Assembly (NCBI RefSeq): GCF_964355755.1
Contig: NC_092680.1
Location: forward strand, 10,021,001-10,085,000
Origin: Antedon mediterranea
Lineage: Eukaryota; Echinodermata; Crinoidea; Comatulida; Antedonidae
DNA length: 64,000 nt
Direction of reading: 5' to 3'
The notes under the pieces were generated by a model that did not search any database, was not told where the DNA came from, and saw only the letters and a list, made by a program, of their open reading frames with translations. Below, in pieces: positions 22,552 through 34,374 of the stretch. Made by a program: the position numbers and the translations under genes. How positions within the stretch are numbered: position 1 is the first letter of the stretch; each line of letters opens with the position of its first letter.

Positions 22552-25500
22552 ATATTATAAAATTAATGCTATGTTTGTATTTTCAGATACGAATGAATAT
22601 CAGCTTTCGAAAATAATCAATTATGCAAGTAATCGAATTACAAATAATGCATTAATACATACTGTATTTACAGTATTTTAATTTAAACTTAGATAATCAA
22701 CTCAATTATTATTGATACAATTTTACCCAACAGCACCATACTGCTGTATAACCTATTTCATGTGATATAATGTGTATATATGTATATATAAGAGAAAAGT
22801 TGCTATTTTCAAATGTTGTTTTTCAAAGTTACTCACTTCTTAATGTTGATAGTTAATAGACTTGCGAGTTATGTTATGTACTGTAATTCAAGCTCTAAGC
22901 TTTTAGTTTTTTATTATTCAAATCTAACTATTTTTATTTGTTTGTTAATAATATGGAAGCACAAAACCAAAATAATAACCATGACCGACCCTCTAATTTA
23001 GTTTTTAACCCCTCTACACACAGTAGACAATTCGACGATATAGACCCAGATAATTTTTTTAATGACATAAATATCTCAAATTATTACCTGCCAAATGATT
23101 TTAACACTCAGTTTATTGACAAAACCCAATTTAACTTTTCTTGTGTCCATTTTAATGCCAGAAGCCTGCAAACAAATTTGATTCTATCTATGATTGCATT
23201 CAATCTTTAAACTTTAATTTCAATATTATTTCAATTACAGAAACATGGATGGATCACCCAAGCCCACTTATTCAGATACCCAACTATACATTTCTTTGCA
23301 ATCCTCGTTCATATAAATGTGGAGGAACTGGAATTTTTTTAAATGATAATACACGCTATTCAACCAGAGATGATTTAACTTCTACTCAATACTTCTGTGA
23401 AAATCACAATTTATTGAAGTGCATACAGACAAAGAATCTATTCTAATAGGTACTATATAATAGACCTCACGAAATTAATATGCCTTTTTTTACAGAACAA
23501 CTTGAACTTCTTTTAAAACAAATATCTAGAGAGAAAAAAAAGGTATTTCTTTTAGGTGATTTTAATGTCGATATTTTAAAATTTGATTCAAATAATAATG
23601 TAAATGATTTTGTCCATTGTCTATTTAACAATTCTTTTTATCCTCTTATCCACAGACCCACAAGAATAACTCCCAGTTCTGCCACTCTTCTTGATAACAT
23701 TTTCTCAAACAGTCTAGACTCTTCAATGAGCGGCATTGTCATTAGTGACGCAACTGATCACCTTCCCGTTTTCACTGTGAACATTACTAATTCAAGTAAG
23801 TCTACAGACAAAGTGAAGCGTAAATTTAGAAAATTTAATGAAAACAATATTCATCACTTTCGAAATGATCTGTCAATAACATCGTGGATTGATGTCTTAG
23901 ATAAATTAGACCCTGACGAAGCGTATGATACCTTTTTCGTAAAGTACAAAGCCCTATATGATAGGAACTTCCCTTTGTTAGATCCACCTAAAACTAAAAA
24001 GAAATTAAAACCTTGGATGACCAACGGGCTTTTAACCTCCATCTCATACAAACAAAAACTTTATCTCAAGAGCATTCGGCACCCTTCCAACGCTAATATA
24101 TTGAAATACAAAAAGTATCGTAATAAGTTAAATAATCTTCTAAAAAGTGTTAAAGTGGATTATTATAAAAACTTTTTTAATGAAAACAAATCCAATATTA
24201 AAGCTACTTGGCGTACTATAAACTCTATACTTAAACCATCAAAAAACACAATTCCTAACATTGAGATAATGAGTAATGGAAATCTAACAAAAGACCCGAA
24301 AATGGTGTCCAACTTATTAAATAACCATTTTACCAATATAGGGCCTGAATTAGCAAAAGAAATCGACACTAGTTCTATCAAAAGTTTCCGTCACTATCTT
24401 AGTCCTCCTACTCCAAATTCCATTTTTTTATCTCCAGTTTCGGAACATGAGGTTTTTAAAATTGTCAACTCTTTCAAAAACAACAAGGCTGCTGGAATTG
24501 ATGATATATGTGGCAATGTTGTTAAAAAATCAATAGACCTTATTCTTTCTCCACTTACTCATATTTGCAACTTATCTTTATCCACAGGATCCTTCCCTAA
24601 AAGCATGAAAACAGCAAAGGTCACTCCTATATACAAAAAAGGTAACAAATCCGATCCCAACAATTATCGACCAATTTCTGTTCTTACTTTCTTTTCAAAG
24701 ATTCTTGAAAAACTTATCTATGACCGTACGTATGATTTCATTAACCAAAACAACATTCTCTACAATAAACAATACGGTTTCAGACAAAATTATTCCACTT
24801 CTTTTGCTTTAATTGATCTTACCAACAACATTGTGGATGCTATTCATAATAAGTTGTTTTCGTCTGGCCTATTCATAGATCTTTCTAAGGCATTCGATAC
24901 CATTGATCACACTATTTTACTTTCAAAACTCTTTAACTATGGTATCCGTGGCATTACTCTTGACCTTTTTAAAGATTATCTGTCCAATCGACTTCAATGC
25001 ACCTATATCAACAATGTTTCTTCCTATATTAAACCTATTGATTGTGGTGTTCCTCAAGGGTCTCTATTAAGCCCTCTTCTTTTTTTTTATTGTATATCAA
25101 TGATTTACCAAATGCATCTGACATCCTTTCTTTTTACCTTTATGCTGATGACACAACCATTTTTTATTCAAACACTAATTTTGATTTCATTTTCAATACT
25201 TTTAATATAGGGAATTGAAGAACGTGAACGATTATTTCAATGCAAACAAACTTTCAATAAATATTAACAAATGCCATTTTATGCTTTTTGGTTTTCGACA
25301 CCAAGATTTGATTAACGACACTCATAATGTTTACCTTGCTGCCCACAAAATTCCTCTTGTTAAGCATACTAAATTTCTTGGAGTAGAAATAGACGAAGAA
25401 CTAAACTTCAAACATCACATTAAAGAAATCGAAACTAAAATTTCGAAAAATATTGGAATTTTATATCGTCTTTCATTTTATTTGCCCAAAGAAGTCCTTC

Positions 25501-26270
25501 GCATGATTTATTGTTCACTTGTTTTACCTTTTATTTCTTACTGTAATATTGTCTGGGCAAACAATTATGTTTCAAACCTCAACAAAATTTTTATTCTCCA
25601 AAAAAAAACCTATTCGCCTCATCTCTGGTGCGTCACGCCTAGATCACACTAGTGAGCTTTTCTCTGACCTTAAATTATTAACTGTCCAAAACATCAATAT
25701 CCTCCAACAATGCACCTTCGTCTATGAACATGTCAACTGTCTACTTCCAACCAAACTTTCTTGCAACTTTATAAAAAATAATAGCATTCATACCCATAAA
25801 ACTAGATCCTCCTGTAATCTCACCCTCCCCTTACCAAATTAACATTAATGCAACATAATCCGTTATAGTGGCACCAAATTATTTAATGATCTCCCCGACG
25901 AAATTAAATTGGCACCTTCAAAAAATACATTTTCTTTTAAACTTAAACAAATTCTACTCCATAAATAACTAATAATAATAAAACAACATGTTTATTCTGG
26001 GTTTTCTGTGCTTCCATAGTATTTTATTATTATTAATTTGTCGTTGTCTTGCTTTACATGTTTGTTTGTCTTGTTTTGTTTCTGTTTGTTTAAACTCCAA
26101 TATGATTACAATTTCTTAACTGGCTACCCATCACAAGTTTTTTTGGAGGGAAACCTCCAAATGTTATTACTTTCTGGGTGTTGCCTCTTAATTATTTATA
26201 TTTAAATTGTTATTTTGTTTACTTTGAAATGATAAGAAATAAATGTTATTATGAATGAATGAATATTATA
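22552..26270 (+). mobile_element. CR1/L2-type LINE inserted into the 21-bp minisatellite
   Basis: ATATTATA is repeated at 22552-22559 and 26263-26270 and brackets a 3.7-kb plus-strand retrotransposon. The 3' end carries the tail AATGTTATTATGAATGAATG with a short (TGAA)n run, as is common in the CR1/L2 group. The 5' UTR is about 390 bp. The same minisatellite lies on both sides, so the target is unambiguous. Confidence 0.85.
22953..25968 (+). pseudogene. LINE endonuclease-reverse transcriptase ORF, frameshifted
   Basis: The ATG at 22953 opens MEAQNQNNNHDRPSNLVFNP, followed by the endonuclease start FSCVHFNARSL. After a frame change near 23170 come ISITETW, and after another near 23450 FLLGDFNVDI and ISDATDHLPVF (catalytic Glu, GDFN and DH present). 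RT motifs: NKAAGIDDICGNVVKKS, TPIYKKGNKSDPNNYRPIS, LFIDLSKAFDTIDH, CGVPQGSLLSPLLF. A frameshift in a T run near 25085 moves YADDTT (about 25138) to another frame. KFLGVEIDEELNF and SYCNIVWAN follow, with one more shift near 25600, and the last frame ends KLKQILLHK at the stop 25966-25968. Four or more frameshifts make it inactive; otherwise all domains are present. Confidence 0.85.
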
Positions 26271-26430
26271 TTGTTCCCTCGAAATATTATTTCGTTCCCT
26301 CGAAATAATATTTCGAGCCTCGAAATATTATTTCGTTCCCTCGAAATATTATTTCGCTCCCTCGAAATATTATTTCGTTCCCTCGAAATATTATTTCGTT
26401 CCTCGAAATATTATTTCGTTCCCTCGAAAT
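26271..26430. repeat. 21-bp minisatellite, right half
   Basis: Seven or so units of CGAAATATTATTTCGTTCCCT type, the continuation of the array at 22365-22551 beyond the LINE. It ends at AATAATATTAGCCC. Confidence 0.85.
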
Positions 26431-26895
26431 AATATTAGCCCTTGATCTGACACGTCATAGTACTAATCTTACACCAATCCACCTGATTTGATTGAATCTA
26501 CCGCGTCTCCGCAATTGTGCTGTATATTAATTTTTATGCATTTCATAACATAAAGGAAGACGAATGGTTTTAGACAAGAAAACAATTTTAGAAAATGCAT
26601 TGCTAGTATAAAGATTATAGGCTGTAGCATAATAATATTCAATATTAATCAAACATTTTTATAGCGTCACAATTGAAGCGTCAATGATCAACTGTGCATT
26701 GTATATTACTTGATAGTCGAGTCTTTATATTATTTAAATTATTTTATTTTTCTACAGCATGATTACAAGGATGTCTAGAAGCTAGAAATTGGAAAAACAT
26801 CCTTAATGAGGAGATTATGTACTGAGACTGTTACTGTCATAGATATTGTATAGACCTGTGAATTCCTGCTGTATCCTAATCAGATTCCCTGGTTT
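26431..26895. other. no gene seen
   Basis: AT-rich sequence between the minisatellite and a truncated LINE. Nothing supportable. Confidence 0.4.
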
Positions 26896-26899
26896 AATA

Positions 26900-27868
26900 G
26901 TTTACTGTTTACCATATATTTGATGTTAAGATTATGCCAATCTTACTTTATGGTAGCGAAATATGGGGTTTAAATGATATATCAGTATTAGAGAAAGTTC
27001 ATCTAAGATTCTGTAAATACATTCTAGGAATAGGTAATTCTGCACCAAGTGTTGCAGTGAGAGGAGAATGTGGAAGATTCACTATCCAAATTCAAATTAT
27101 CATTAATATAATTCGTTATTGGCTTAGAGTAATCCAAATGGATAATGACAAATTTATTAAACAATGTTATGATTTTCAATATAGAAAAGCTCAAAGAAAT
27201 GAGCAATGTTGGGCCAATGACGTAAAACAAATACTATGCATAAATGGATTTGGTAACATATGGTACTCACAACAGGTTAATAATATATATACTTTTATTT
27301 CAAATTTTAAACAAAGGCTTACAGACATTGAACGACAGAAATTCTACGAAGATACTAGGCTACACTCTAAGCTCCAATATTACAAGCACGTTAAATATAA
27401 GTTTGGAATTGAAGAATATCTAACAAAAGTAACAAATTACAAACATAGACAAATTATGACTAAGATACGACTAGGAATTTTAGAATTAGAAATTGAAAAA
27501 GGAAGATGGAATTGTATAAATAGAAATGAAAGATTATGCAAATTATGTGCTTTACAATCAATTGAAGATGAATATCATTTCACTTTAGTTTGTCCATTTT
27601 ATTCAGATATTAGAGCTAAATATATGTTTTCCTTTTATACAAACAACCCAACTAAATTAAAATATATTTATCTTATGTCTGCCACAAATACTGATCTTAT
27701 TGTTAAACTTGGAAAATATTTATTTTTTTTCATTTAAACGTAGAACAGAATTTTTAAACGCACTCAACTGATATTCATTTAATATTGTATTACATTGTAT
27801 ATTATTTGGGCCAAAGGCCATATATAATAAATGTTTCTTGGATCTCCAAGAAAGAATGAGAATGAATG
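26900..27868 (+). pseudogene. 5'-truncated LINE, RT C-terminus with zinc knuckle
   Basis: In frame from about 26900 (YHIFDVK) through IMPILLYGSEIWG, the motif after the RT thumb, to a C-terminal Cys/His motif CKLCALQSIEDEYHFTLVC (CX2CX9HX4C). The stop is at 27737. The 3' region ends in GAATGAGAATGAATGAG. The catalytic RT core is absent. The same C-terminal arrangement occurs in the LINE at 34375-38149, so the two probably belong to related families. Confidence 0.75.
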
Positions 27869-28344
27869 AGTTGATAAACTAATTTATAAACGCAATCTAA
27901 CCTTTAATACAAGAGACATTGAATTAATTAAGAAATCAATGTATGGCCTTACGGAAAGGTATTGTGAAGGCTAAAAAAGATTACCCTCTACACTAAAAGA
28001 ATGAGTAAGAGTATTTTGGAAAACTTTAAATGACATGACACAGTCGGTCACACAAATACAGTCGGTACACAAAATGATGCCGACCTGCCTATTGAACACC
28101 TTTTTATGCCCTTTTCGAATCTCAATGTTATGATCCCAATGTCAATCCCTGTCAACAATACCCCGTTTGTGATTTTTAAACATGAGAGACTTGGTTAGAA
28201 TCAAAATATAAAAAAGATACGGGGCCTGATGATATTATTATATAGGAGTGTAGTCATCAATTTGCATCATAATATTTAGGTATCCATGAATAATTACATT
28301 GTGTAGGATTGTAGATAATAATAATAATAATAATATATATCATT
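27869..28344. other. no gene seen
   Basis: It contains short pieces that may be RT-derived (about 27890-28030) and a TAA run at 28316-28337. Neither is firm. Confidence 0.35.
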
Positions 28345-28502
28345 TTGTTTGACAAATCCAGTAAAGAATTTACTCACATTCTTTAGCTTTCGCCATCTTG
28401 GCTGATGACTTGATCACAAGTGATCTGGACTTGGAAATCTGTTGTTGTCATTTCTAAAGAATGTGAGTAAATTTTGTTACTGGATTTGTCAAACAAAATG
28501 AT
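28341..28502. mobile_element. hairpin element with ~46-bp arms
   Basis: The left arm starts CATTTTGTTTGACAAATCCA and ends CACATTCTTTAG; the right arm is its inverted copy, starting CTAAAGAATGTGAGTAAA and ending CAAACAAAATG. A loop of about 60 bases lies between. Probably a small MITE; no target duplication could be fixed. Confidence 0.6.
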
Positions 28503-28744
28503 ATTATTATATTTACGTGTCCTTTTAAAATACTCATAAAAATGTCGGACTCTATTTCCCACAGTGCCAACACTCAAGAAAGCTACCATTGACACACTGA
28601 ATGACATTTGGTCAACCACACTTACGTCGGTTGCAATGAAATGCATTGAACGTTTAGTATTAAATTACTTTGTTGCTGCCAGTCGAATTTGAGAAACATC
28701 AATTTAGGCTATGTATCGTCCAAAAAATGTCTACTAGAAATGCG

Positions 28745-29085
28745 GTCTCTTGCAATTTTCATCGACGCAGTTTTCATCGATGCAGTTTTCATCGACGCAA
28801 TTTTCATCGATGCAATTGTCATCGACGCAATTTTCATTACATCGATGCAATTTTCATCGACGCAATTTTCATTACATCAACGCAATTTTCATTGCACCGA
28901 CGCAATTTTCATTGCATCGACGCAATTTCCATTGCATCGATGCAATTTTCATCGACGCAATTTTCATTGCATCGACGCAATTTTCATCGACGCAATTTTC
29001 ATTACATCAATGCAATTTTCATCGAATCAATTTTCATCATCGATATATGCAATTTTCATCGAATTAATTTTCATCATCGATTTCA
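28745..29085. repeat. 15-bp minisatellite (TTTTCATCGACGCAA)
   Basis: About 20 units of TTTTCATCGACGCAA with C/T changes (CGATGCAA, TACATCAACGCAA). The 15-bp period keeps all three plus-strand frames open over 105-185 codons; these frames are not genes. A 3' remnant of ATCGATTTCATCATCG type leads into a SINE. Confidence 0.9.
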
Positions 29086-29089
29086 TCAT

Positions 29090-29325
29090 CGCCAAAGGAG
29101 TGGAGTTGAGGCTTGGTGGTTATGATGCTTGGCTACCAATCCAAGGGTCCTGGGTTCAAGTTCTGTCATATGCCAGGATTTTGCAACTCCACTTCCAAAG
29201 ACTTAATTGTTTATGTTTGTCTTGTGAACAGGATTGCCACCTTTGAGAAGGATAGTAAATGAATTCACCTGTTCTTGGCAATTTGCCTAAAATGAGAATT
29301 AAAAAAAGAAGAAGAAAAAGAAACT
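29090..29325 (+). mobile_element. tRNA-derived SINE
   Basis: A tRNA-like head, GGCTTGGTGGTTATGATGC (A-box-like), is followed after a usual spacing by GGGTTCAAGTTC (B box, about 29152-29163). The body ends in an A-rich tail with GAAGAAGAAA (29300-29325). This order is that of a pol III-transcribed tRNA SINE. It is not a tRNA gene: the acceptor and T arms do not pair. Confidence 0.65.
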
Positions 29326-29572
29326 TGCGGAAACATTTTCAAAGAGCAAAACAATAAACATAACGTTTATCATTTGTATTCACATGTTAATATATAAAAC
29401 TTGAAAGTATGCACTTTCATAATATGTCAGTGTTTAAAATTTGTGAAGGTTTCATCATAGTAAAAATTATGATTTAGTTTGGTTTGTAATAATCTATTTG
29501 TATCGAGGGGTTCACGACATATCGAATGAACGAGGCATCTTTCTTTGGATTTTCTTCGGCAGGTGCTCATAT

Positions 29573-29617
29573 GCCTATGGTATCAGAGGTACCGGGATCG
29601 AATCCCGTCACGGGAAA
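29573..29617 (+). other. tRNA-like 3' half
   Basis: CCGGGATCGAATCCCG forms a T-arm-like stem-loop with a B-box-like GATCGAATCCC. A matching D arm and anticodon arm are not recognisable upstream. Possibly a SINE or tRNA remnant. Confidence 0.3.
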
Positions 29618-30055
29618 TCAATTACATAAAATGATTTATTTACTTATTACACTGAAAGGGCAGTTTCAATTTTGAATGAGTAGGCCTACTTGAATACGCA
29701 AGATAAGTTTTGTTACGGGCGGATAACCAAACTCGTCCTCAAGTGACGAGTTCCATGTCTAGTAAATATTGTTTTTCTTTTATTTTGAAAGAGAGATATT
29801 TTGAGGGTTGTAAATGTCAAGTAGACCTTTTTTAAAATAAAAAAAAGTTGCATGGCATTATTTTCCATTAAATAGACTGCCATAAAACCTTAAAAGAAGT
29901 CCATGTGCTCCTTCATTGTTAGTACTCTTGGGTGGGCTTCTTTTCCACATGGAGTTCTTTTCGAGATTACTTACTAAATTACAAACTAAACGAGGGGAAA
30001 TGCTAGCTTCCCGCCCGGAAAATATTTTATTTACATGATTTGAAAAATCTTCTAA

Positions 30056-31266
30056 TCTATATAAATTTACGTAAGGGCAAAATTCGGTAAATCGCGCGTT
30101 ATTTCTAGAATGTTTACTCGATCGTATATAAAGTTGGTTATAATCTCGGTACTGATTTTAACCACCTGATGTAACCCTGTTTACTAATTAAATTTAGTTA
30201 GATAATTAGTTATTGACAATTAAAACGAATTTAGGTTCAACCATTTGCCCCAAATAGGGGTGTTTTCCGATCGTGGTATACACTGTCTAATGGATGTCCT
30301 CATGAAAAATACCTGTACACAATAATACGAGGATACTTCGCATTTTCCTATCTCCTCCTATGATAATTGTTTTTAATAGCTGAAAACCGGTTGAACAGCT
30401 CGAGTAGAGTATCATAATGTTGAAGACAGGCCGATTTTCTTTAAAAAATACTATTTTGATAGATTTAATATACGTTTATACAAATGTATTGATTTGCGAT
30501 GAATGGAACATTCCAAATTATTTGGTTTAACCATGCTTGCATACCTCCATGATTTAACACAAGTAGGTCAATTTATGGGCCCTTTGAGAATAAACATAAA
30601 TAGTATTGTAAAGCTATACAATACTGTAAATAGGTATTAACCACTTTTGATAGCCATTTGAATCGCAAATTTCTTATTGTGTGCGTTGGTAGGCCTACTG
30701 TTTATTATAATATAAACAAATATACTAATAAACTTTATTACTGTGAGTGTGGGTAGCCCCTACTTTTAGATTATAACACATAATAATATAATACTTTATT
30801 ACTGACAGTTGCTTCTCAACGTTTGTATTAATTAATAATTACAAAAAAATATAAACGTCGTGGTGGTGTATCGTTACATGTACTTTACTATTTCAATCGA
30901 CTATGACAGTGACAATTTTAACAGTTATTAAATCGGAAATGTTTTACTCTATTTAGTGTTATGTTATTTATAGGCCTATTAAAAAAAAAACCCAACCCTC
31001 AATAATGTTAGATACAAAATACAAATCGGGTTTGTTTAAATGAGTCCAAATGAAACATTTGGACTCATTTTGTGAGAAGTTTCTCTTTTGGAAGTAATTC
31101 GCACGGTGCTAATTTTGGTTGACTACATAAATACATAAATAAATGTTTTATAGTCATGCGGTACGTAGGCCTACATTTTGAAATCGCCAGTTTTTTTACG
31201 CTGAAATTACTATGTATTCGAGAACCATATGTGGGCACGACCTAGATGGTACGCGAGCGAAGCGAG
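30056..31266 (+). mobile_element. Helitron-like element, copy A
   Basis: It starts TCTATATAAATTTACGTAAG directly after an A, as Helitron 5' ends do. Its body (CAAATAGGGGTGTTTTCCGA, GAAAACCGGTTGAACAGC, GAAGACAGGCCGATTTTC) matches copy B and the minus-strand copy at 47978-51306. Near its end is CTAGATGGTACGCGAGCGAA, but instead of the terminal hairpin and CTAG it runs straight into the TC start of copy B, so the copies are head-to-tail. No Rep/helicase coding is present. Confidence 0.7.
31038..31070. other. perfect 15-bp-arm hairpin
   Basis: AAATGAGTCCAAATG, loop AAA, then the exact inverted copy CATTTGGACTCATTT. It lies within Helitron-like copy A. The function is unknown. Confidence 0.6.
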
Positions 31267-32749
31267 TCTATATATAAATTTACGTAAGGGCAAAATTCGG
31301 TAAATCGCGCCTTACTTCTAGAATTTTTACTCGATGGTATAGGCCTATAAAGTTGGTTCGTACTTTCGGTACTGATTTTAACCACCTGATGTAACCCTGT
31401 TTACTAATTAAATTGAGTTAGATAATTAGTTATTGACGATTAAAACGAATTTAGGTTCAACGATTTGCCCCAAATAGGGGTGTTTTCCGATCGTGGTATA
31501 CACTGTCTAATGGATGTCCAACTTGAAAAATACCCGCACACAATAATACGAGGACTCTTCGCATTTTCCTATCTCCTCCTACGATAATTGTTTTTAATAG
31601 CCGAAAACCGGTTGAACTGCTCGAGTACAGCATCATAATGTTGAAGACAGGCCGATTTTCTTTAAAAAATACTATTTTGATAGATTTAATTTACGTTTTT
31701 ACAAATGTATTGATTTGCGATGAATGGAACATTCCATCTCTCAGTCTGCCAGTTTGGTTTAACACAAGTAGGTAAATTTATGAGCCCTTGGAGAATAAAC
31801 TTGCAATACTTTGACAATACAGTACTGCAAATACCTATTAACCATTTTTGGTCGTCATTTGAATCGAACATTTCTTACTGTGAATAGATGTAAACAAGAA
31901 ATATTTCTTACAAAAAACGCTGCTCGCTTATTGAAAAATATTTTTTATTTCAAATGTTTTTGAATGTGTCATTTTATTGTCACATAAGTTATTTTACCTG
32001 AAAAAAATGTAATTTAAAGCAACAAATACTTAAATTGTCTGTCAGACAATGGTTTTTGGGTTTCTTTTCTTTTTTTATATGTGAATAAATATTATTTTTT
32101 TGTTACAGAAGTGAATACTCAATTTCTGTCACTTTAGTTAATTTTATTGCTAAGGTCAAATCTGGGGGTCACTTCATCACCCTAGATATTTCAATTGTGA
32201 AGTATCCTATTACAAACACAAACTTTAATGGACTGTTTCGATAATAATTCAATGAATATCTGACAGTGAATATACCAGAAATGCTTAGGGATTTGTAATT
32301 TTAGCATGACATGTCCTAATAGACTCTTTCCCAGCCGTTTTTTGGGTCTACTGTAGCAGCTGGAATCAATAAATCATAGTGGAGTTTCCATTTTCACAAA
32401 ACTGTCTGTCCTTAGAACTATAACTGCTGCTTGCTTTAGCTTCTGATTGAGTAGTCCTAATGGGACGTAGCGGGCTAGAGCAGCAGCGTGAAAAAATATA
32501 TACAAACATTTCTTACTGTGAATACTGTTAGATGTAAAAAAATATATACAAATAAACTTTATTACTGTGATTATGGGTAGGCTCTACTGTTAGATATATA
32601 AACACGTAATATACAAATAAACTTTATTACTGACAGTTGCTTCTCAATGTTTGCATTAATTAATAATTACAAAAAATATAAACGTCGTAGTGGTGTATCG
32701 TTACTTGTACTTTACTATTTCAATCGACTATGACAGTGACAATCTAATC
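31267..32749 (+). mobile_element. Helitron-like element, copy B, 3'-truncated
   Basis: It starts TCTATATATAAATTTACG immediately after copy A. It follows copy A through the CCCCAAATAGGGG and CTGACAGTTGCTTCTCAA blocks but carries about 600 extra bases (31890-32520). Similarity to copy A stops at about 32749, after GACTATGACAGTGACAAT; no terminal hairpin is found. Confidence 0.65.
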
Positions 32750-32782
32750 TAAAGATTGAAGTTAAAGTACCGTATTATTTAA

Positions 32783-33004
32783 AGATATATTGTCTCCCTG
32801 AAATTTGTTTTTAATACTAAAAAAAAAAAAATTTAGTTGAAAACATTTAAAGCAGAAATAGTCAAATTGGTTGCCAGGTTTTGGTTGAATTTAACCGTTT
32901 TTTTTGTCTTTTTATAAGTGAAAACATTTTTGGAGTTTTTCTTTCTACGGAAAGTTTGATTTTAGTAATTTTCATTGTTCATGTTTTTATGGGAAAATAC
33001 ATCT
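32783..33004. mobile_element. TTAA-type MITE, best-preserved copy
   Basis: 222 bp, ends AGATATATTGTCTCCCTG (left) and AGATGTATTTTCCCATAA (right, other strand), flanked by TTAA at 32779-32782 and 33005-33008. The same ends appear at 1060-1379, 5993, 10821 and 62545. Non-coding. Confidence 0.7.
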
Positions 33005-33008
33005 TTAA

Positions 33009-33409
33009 AGTATAATTTCATATTATTTAATAAGCGCTATATATATTATTTTCTAAAATATGGTCAACATAATGTGTATGCATTTATACGTCATATATAA
33101 TTTTGTTATAAAATATATTGATTTAATCTATTTCACTTTTTTTTATTACCGAAAGAAAAATTATAAATCATATTTTGTAATGATTCTTTTATATAGTACC
33201 ATATTGAAATCAGTATTGTTTGTAGTACTAAATGTTTATACATGTAGTATGATAATACTATATCCATCCTGAATAAGTAAAATAGAGGCGACTTAAAAAA
33301 AACTACACAAAAAATAGTTATATATACTATAATGTTTAGATACCATCATCTTTGATCATCTTTGAATAAAAATAGTTTAAACAATCACACTTCTTAGGGA
33401 TCATGTCGG
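33009..33409. other. no gene seen
   Basis: Very AT-rich. The 70-codon open frame at 33060-33272 is composed of hydrophobic and Tyr/Ile codons as expected from AT-rich DNA and has no motif. Confidence 0.4.
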
Positions 33410-33411
33410 AA

Positions 33412-33572
33412 TTATTCTACTGCAGTAACTACATTTTGTTTACTGCAGTAATACATGCTTTCAGTTTGTTTCAATGTTGGTTTATGTTTAGGTTAAAAGT
33501 TAATGTGTATGATTAACCAAACAAATTATTGGATAAAAGTGTAGTTACTGCAGTATTTGCAGTATAATAATC
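33412..33572. mobile_element. hairpin MITE with CTGCAGTAACTACA arms
   Basis: ATTCTACTGCAGTAACTACA at the left is matched, inverted, by TGTAGTTACTGCAGTATTTG at the right. Length is about 160 bp. No certain target duplication. Confidence 0.5.
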
Positions 33573-33961
33573 TTGACATGGTTCTTTTACTCTGCACTAC
33601 ATTTTTTCTATACAATGATAAATTACAGAAGAAATTAATAAACAATAAAAATCAAGGTAATTATTATTTAAATCTATAACTGTATGATATACAATAATTT
33701 GATATCATTTATCTAATTAATTAGCATTTTGCACATTTTTTACAATAACGTAACATGGTTTTCCTGTAAGTTTATATCATAGCGTTTTTATACAGCATGT
33801 TTTAAACCACTGTGAACCTAATTTTCGCTTGTACTTGACAGAATAAAGAATATTTACAACAAATACAATCAATGCATTACGGATGGAGTAACCGATATTG
33901 AACATACCAAGTTTGAAATATTTTTGAATTCCAGAAGTATTTTTTTGACTATTTCCCTATG

Positions 33962-34275
33962 ATCCCATTGGTGCCAAATTGGGTACACTTGAGTACATTG
34001 TATTCAAATACGAAAAGATATTACAATTCAGTGACTTATTTCTATTTTATATCACTGTGCTCCACTGACGCCAAATTGGGTCCACTTGAGCACAGTGTAT
34101 TAAAATACGAAAAGATTAACATTCAGTGACTTATTTCTATTTTATATCAATGTGCTTCACTGGTACCAAATTGGGTCCACTTGAGCACAATGTATTAACA
34201 TACGATAGATATTAATTTAGTGACTTATTTCTATTTTATATCAGTGTGCTCCACTGGTGCTAAATTTGGTCCACT
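33962..34275. repeat. 95-bp tandem repeat, 3.3 copies
   Basis: The block GGTGCCAAATTGGGTCCACT, TTGAGCACA, GTGACTTATTTCTATTTTAT recurs at about 33970, 34066, 34161 and 34255 (periods 96, 95, 94). Confidence 0.85.
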
Positions 34276-34374
34276 GAACCAGTTACCGTAGTACTATTTC
34301 TATTTCGGAAGTAAATAAAGGCATAAATGGCGCTCCGTAGAAGTAGAGAATGCTCGATTGTCGAAATGACCTCT

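Noticed and set aside
22154-22681. 102- and 104-codon frames on opposite strands
   Set aside because: They are produced by a 21-bp minisatellite whose period is a multiple of three.
28670-29246. Three overlapping 105-185 codon frames as genes
   Set aside because: They are the three readings of a 15-bp minisatellite.
29573-29617. A tRNA gene
   Set aside because: Only a T-arm-like hairpin is present; acceptor, D and anticodon arms do not form.
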